Of a stretch of DNA of 6,078 bases, positions 6,027 through 6,078 are shown piece by piece (position 1 is the first letter of the stretch; the number at the start of each line of letters is the position of its first letter). Below the pieces are notes generated by a model, which ran no database searches, was not told the origin of the DNA, and saw nothing but the letters and a program-made list of their open reading frames with translations. The position numbers were made by a program, and so were the translations under genes. The DNA is from Bacillota bacterium (GTDB taxonomy: Bacteria; Bacillota; Sulfobacillia; RBS10-35; JAJYVN01): positions 1 to 6,078 of the forward strand of contig JAKAUG010000341.1 of NCBI GenBank assembly GCA_021827805.1. The letters run 5' to 3'.

Positions 6027-6078
6027 GCCCGCAGGGCGCCCGGGGGTGGTCGGCGCCGGGAATGGTAGAATTCCAGCC

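Overview
The window is GC-rich bacterial DNA from a cell-surface or exopolysaccharide (glycan) assembly locus. Genes use GTG and TTG starts with purine-rich Shine-Dalgarno sequences, the strongest being GGAGGGAG before the central gene. This would fit a high-GC Firmicutes-like lineage, but the taxonomic guess is weak. The central gene belongs to the 'O-antigen ligase' family, which does not by itself imply an outer membrane because monoderms also carry such proteins.

Layout, left to right. (1) 1-209, minus strand: N-terminal fragment of a probable glycosyltransferase, running off the left edge. (2) 211-1452, minus: a Wzx/MOP-type polysaccharide flippase, one base upstream of the glycosyltransferase start, so the two are almost certainly co-transcribed. 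(3) 1453-2459: about 1 kb between divergent genes. No ORF in it has convincing coding character. It holds a diverged direct-repeat pair, G-tracts and a dense series of short perfect hairpins. (4) 2460-4853, plus: a large Wzy/WaaL-type membrane protein (Wzy_C signature) with a C-terminal tetratricopeptide-like domain, starting at TTG. (5) 4845-5978, minus: a DegT/DnrJ/EryC1/StrS-type PLP-dependent aminotransferase that overlaps the end of gene 4 tail-to-tail by 9 bases. (6) 5979-6078: its short upstream region with a possible -10 element.

Inferred joint role: the aminotransferase would make an amino-sugar precursor, the glycosyltransferase would help build a lipid-linked repeat unit, the flippase would move it across the cytoplasmic membrane, and the Wzy/ligase-like protein would polymerise it or transfer it on the outer face. 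This is the Wzx/Wzy logic; the actual glycan cannot be read from the sequence.

I did not find a clearly new multi-gene system. The least explained part is the 1-kb divergent spacer with its hairpin cluster at about 1947-2134.
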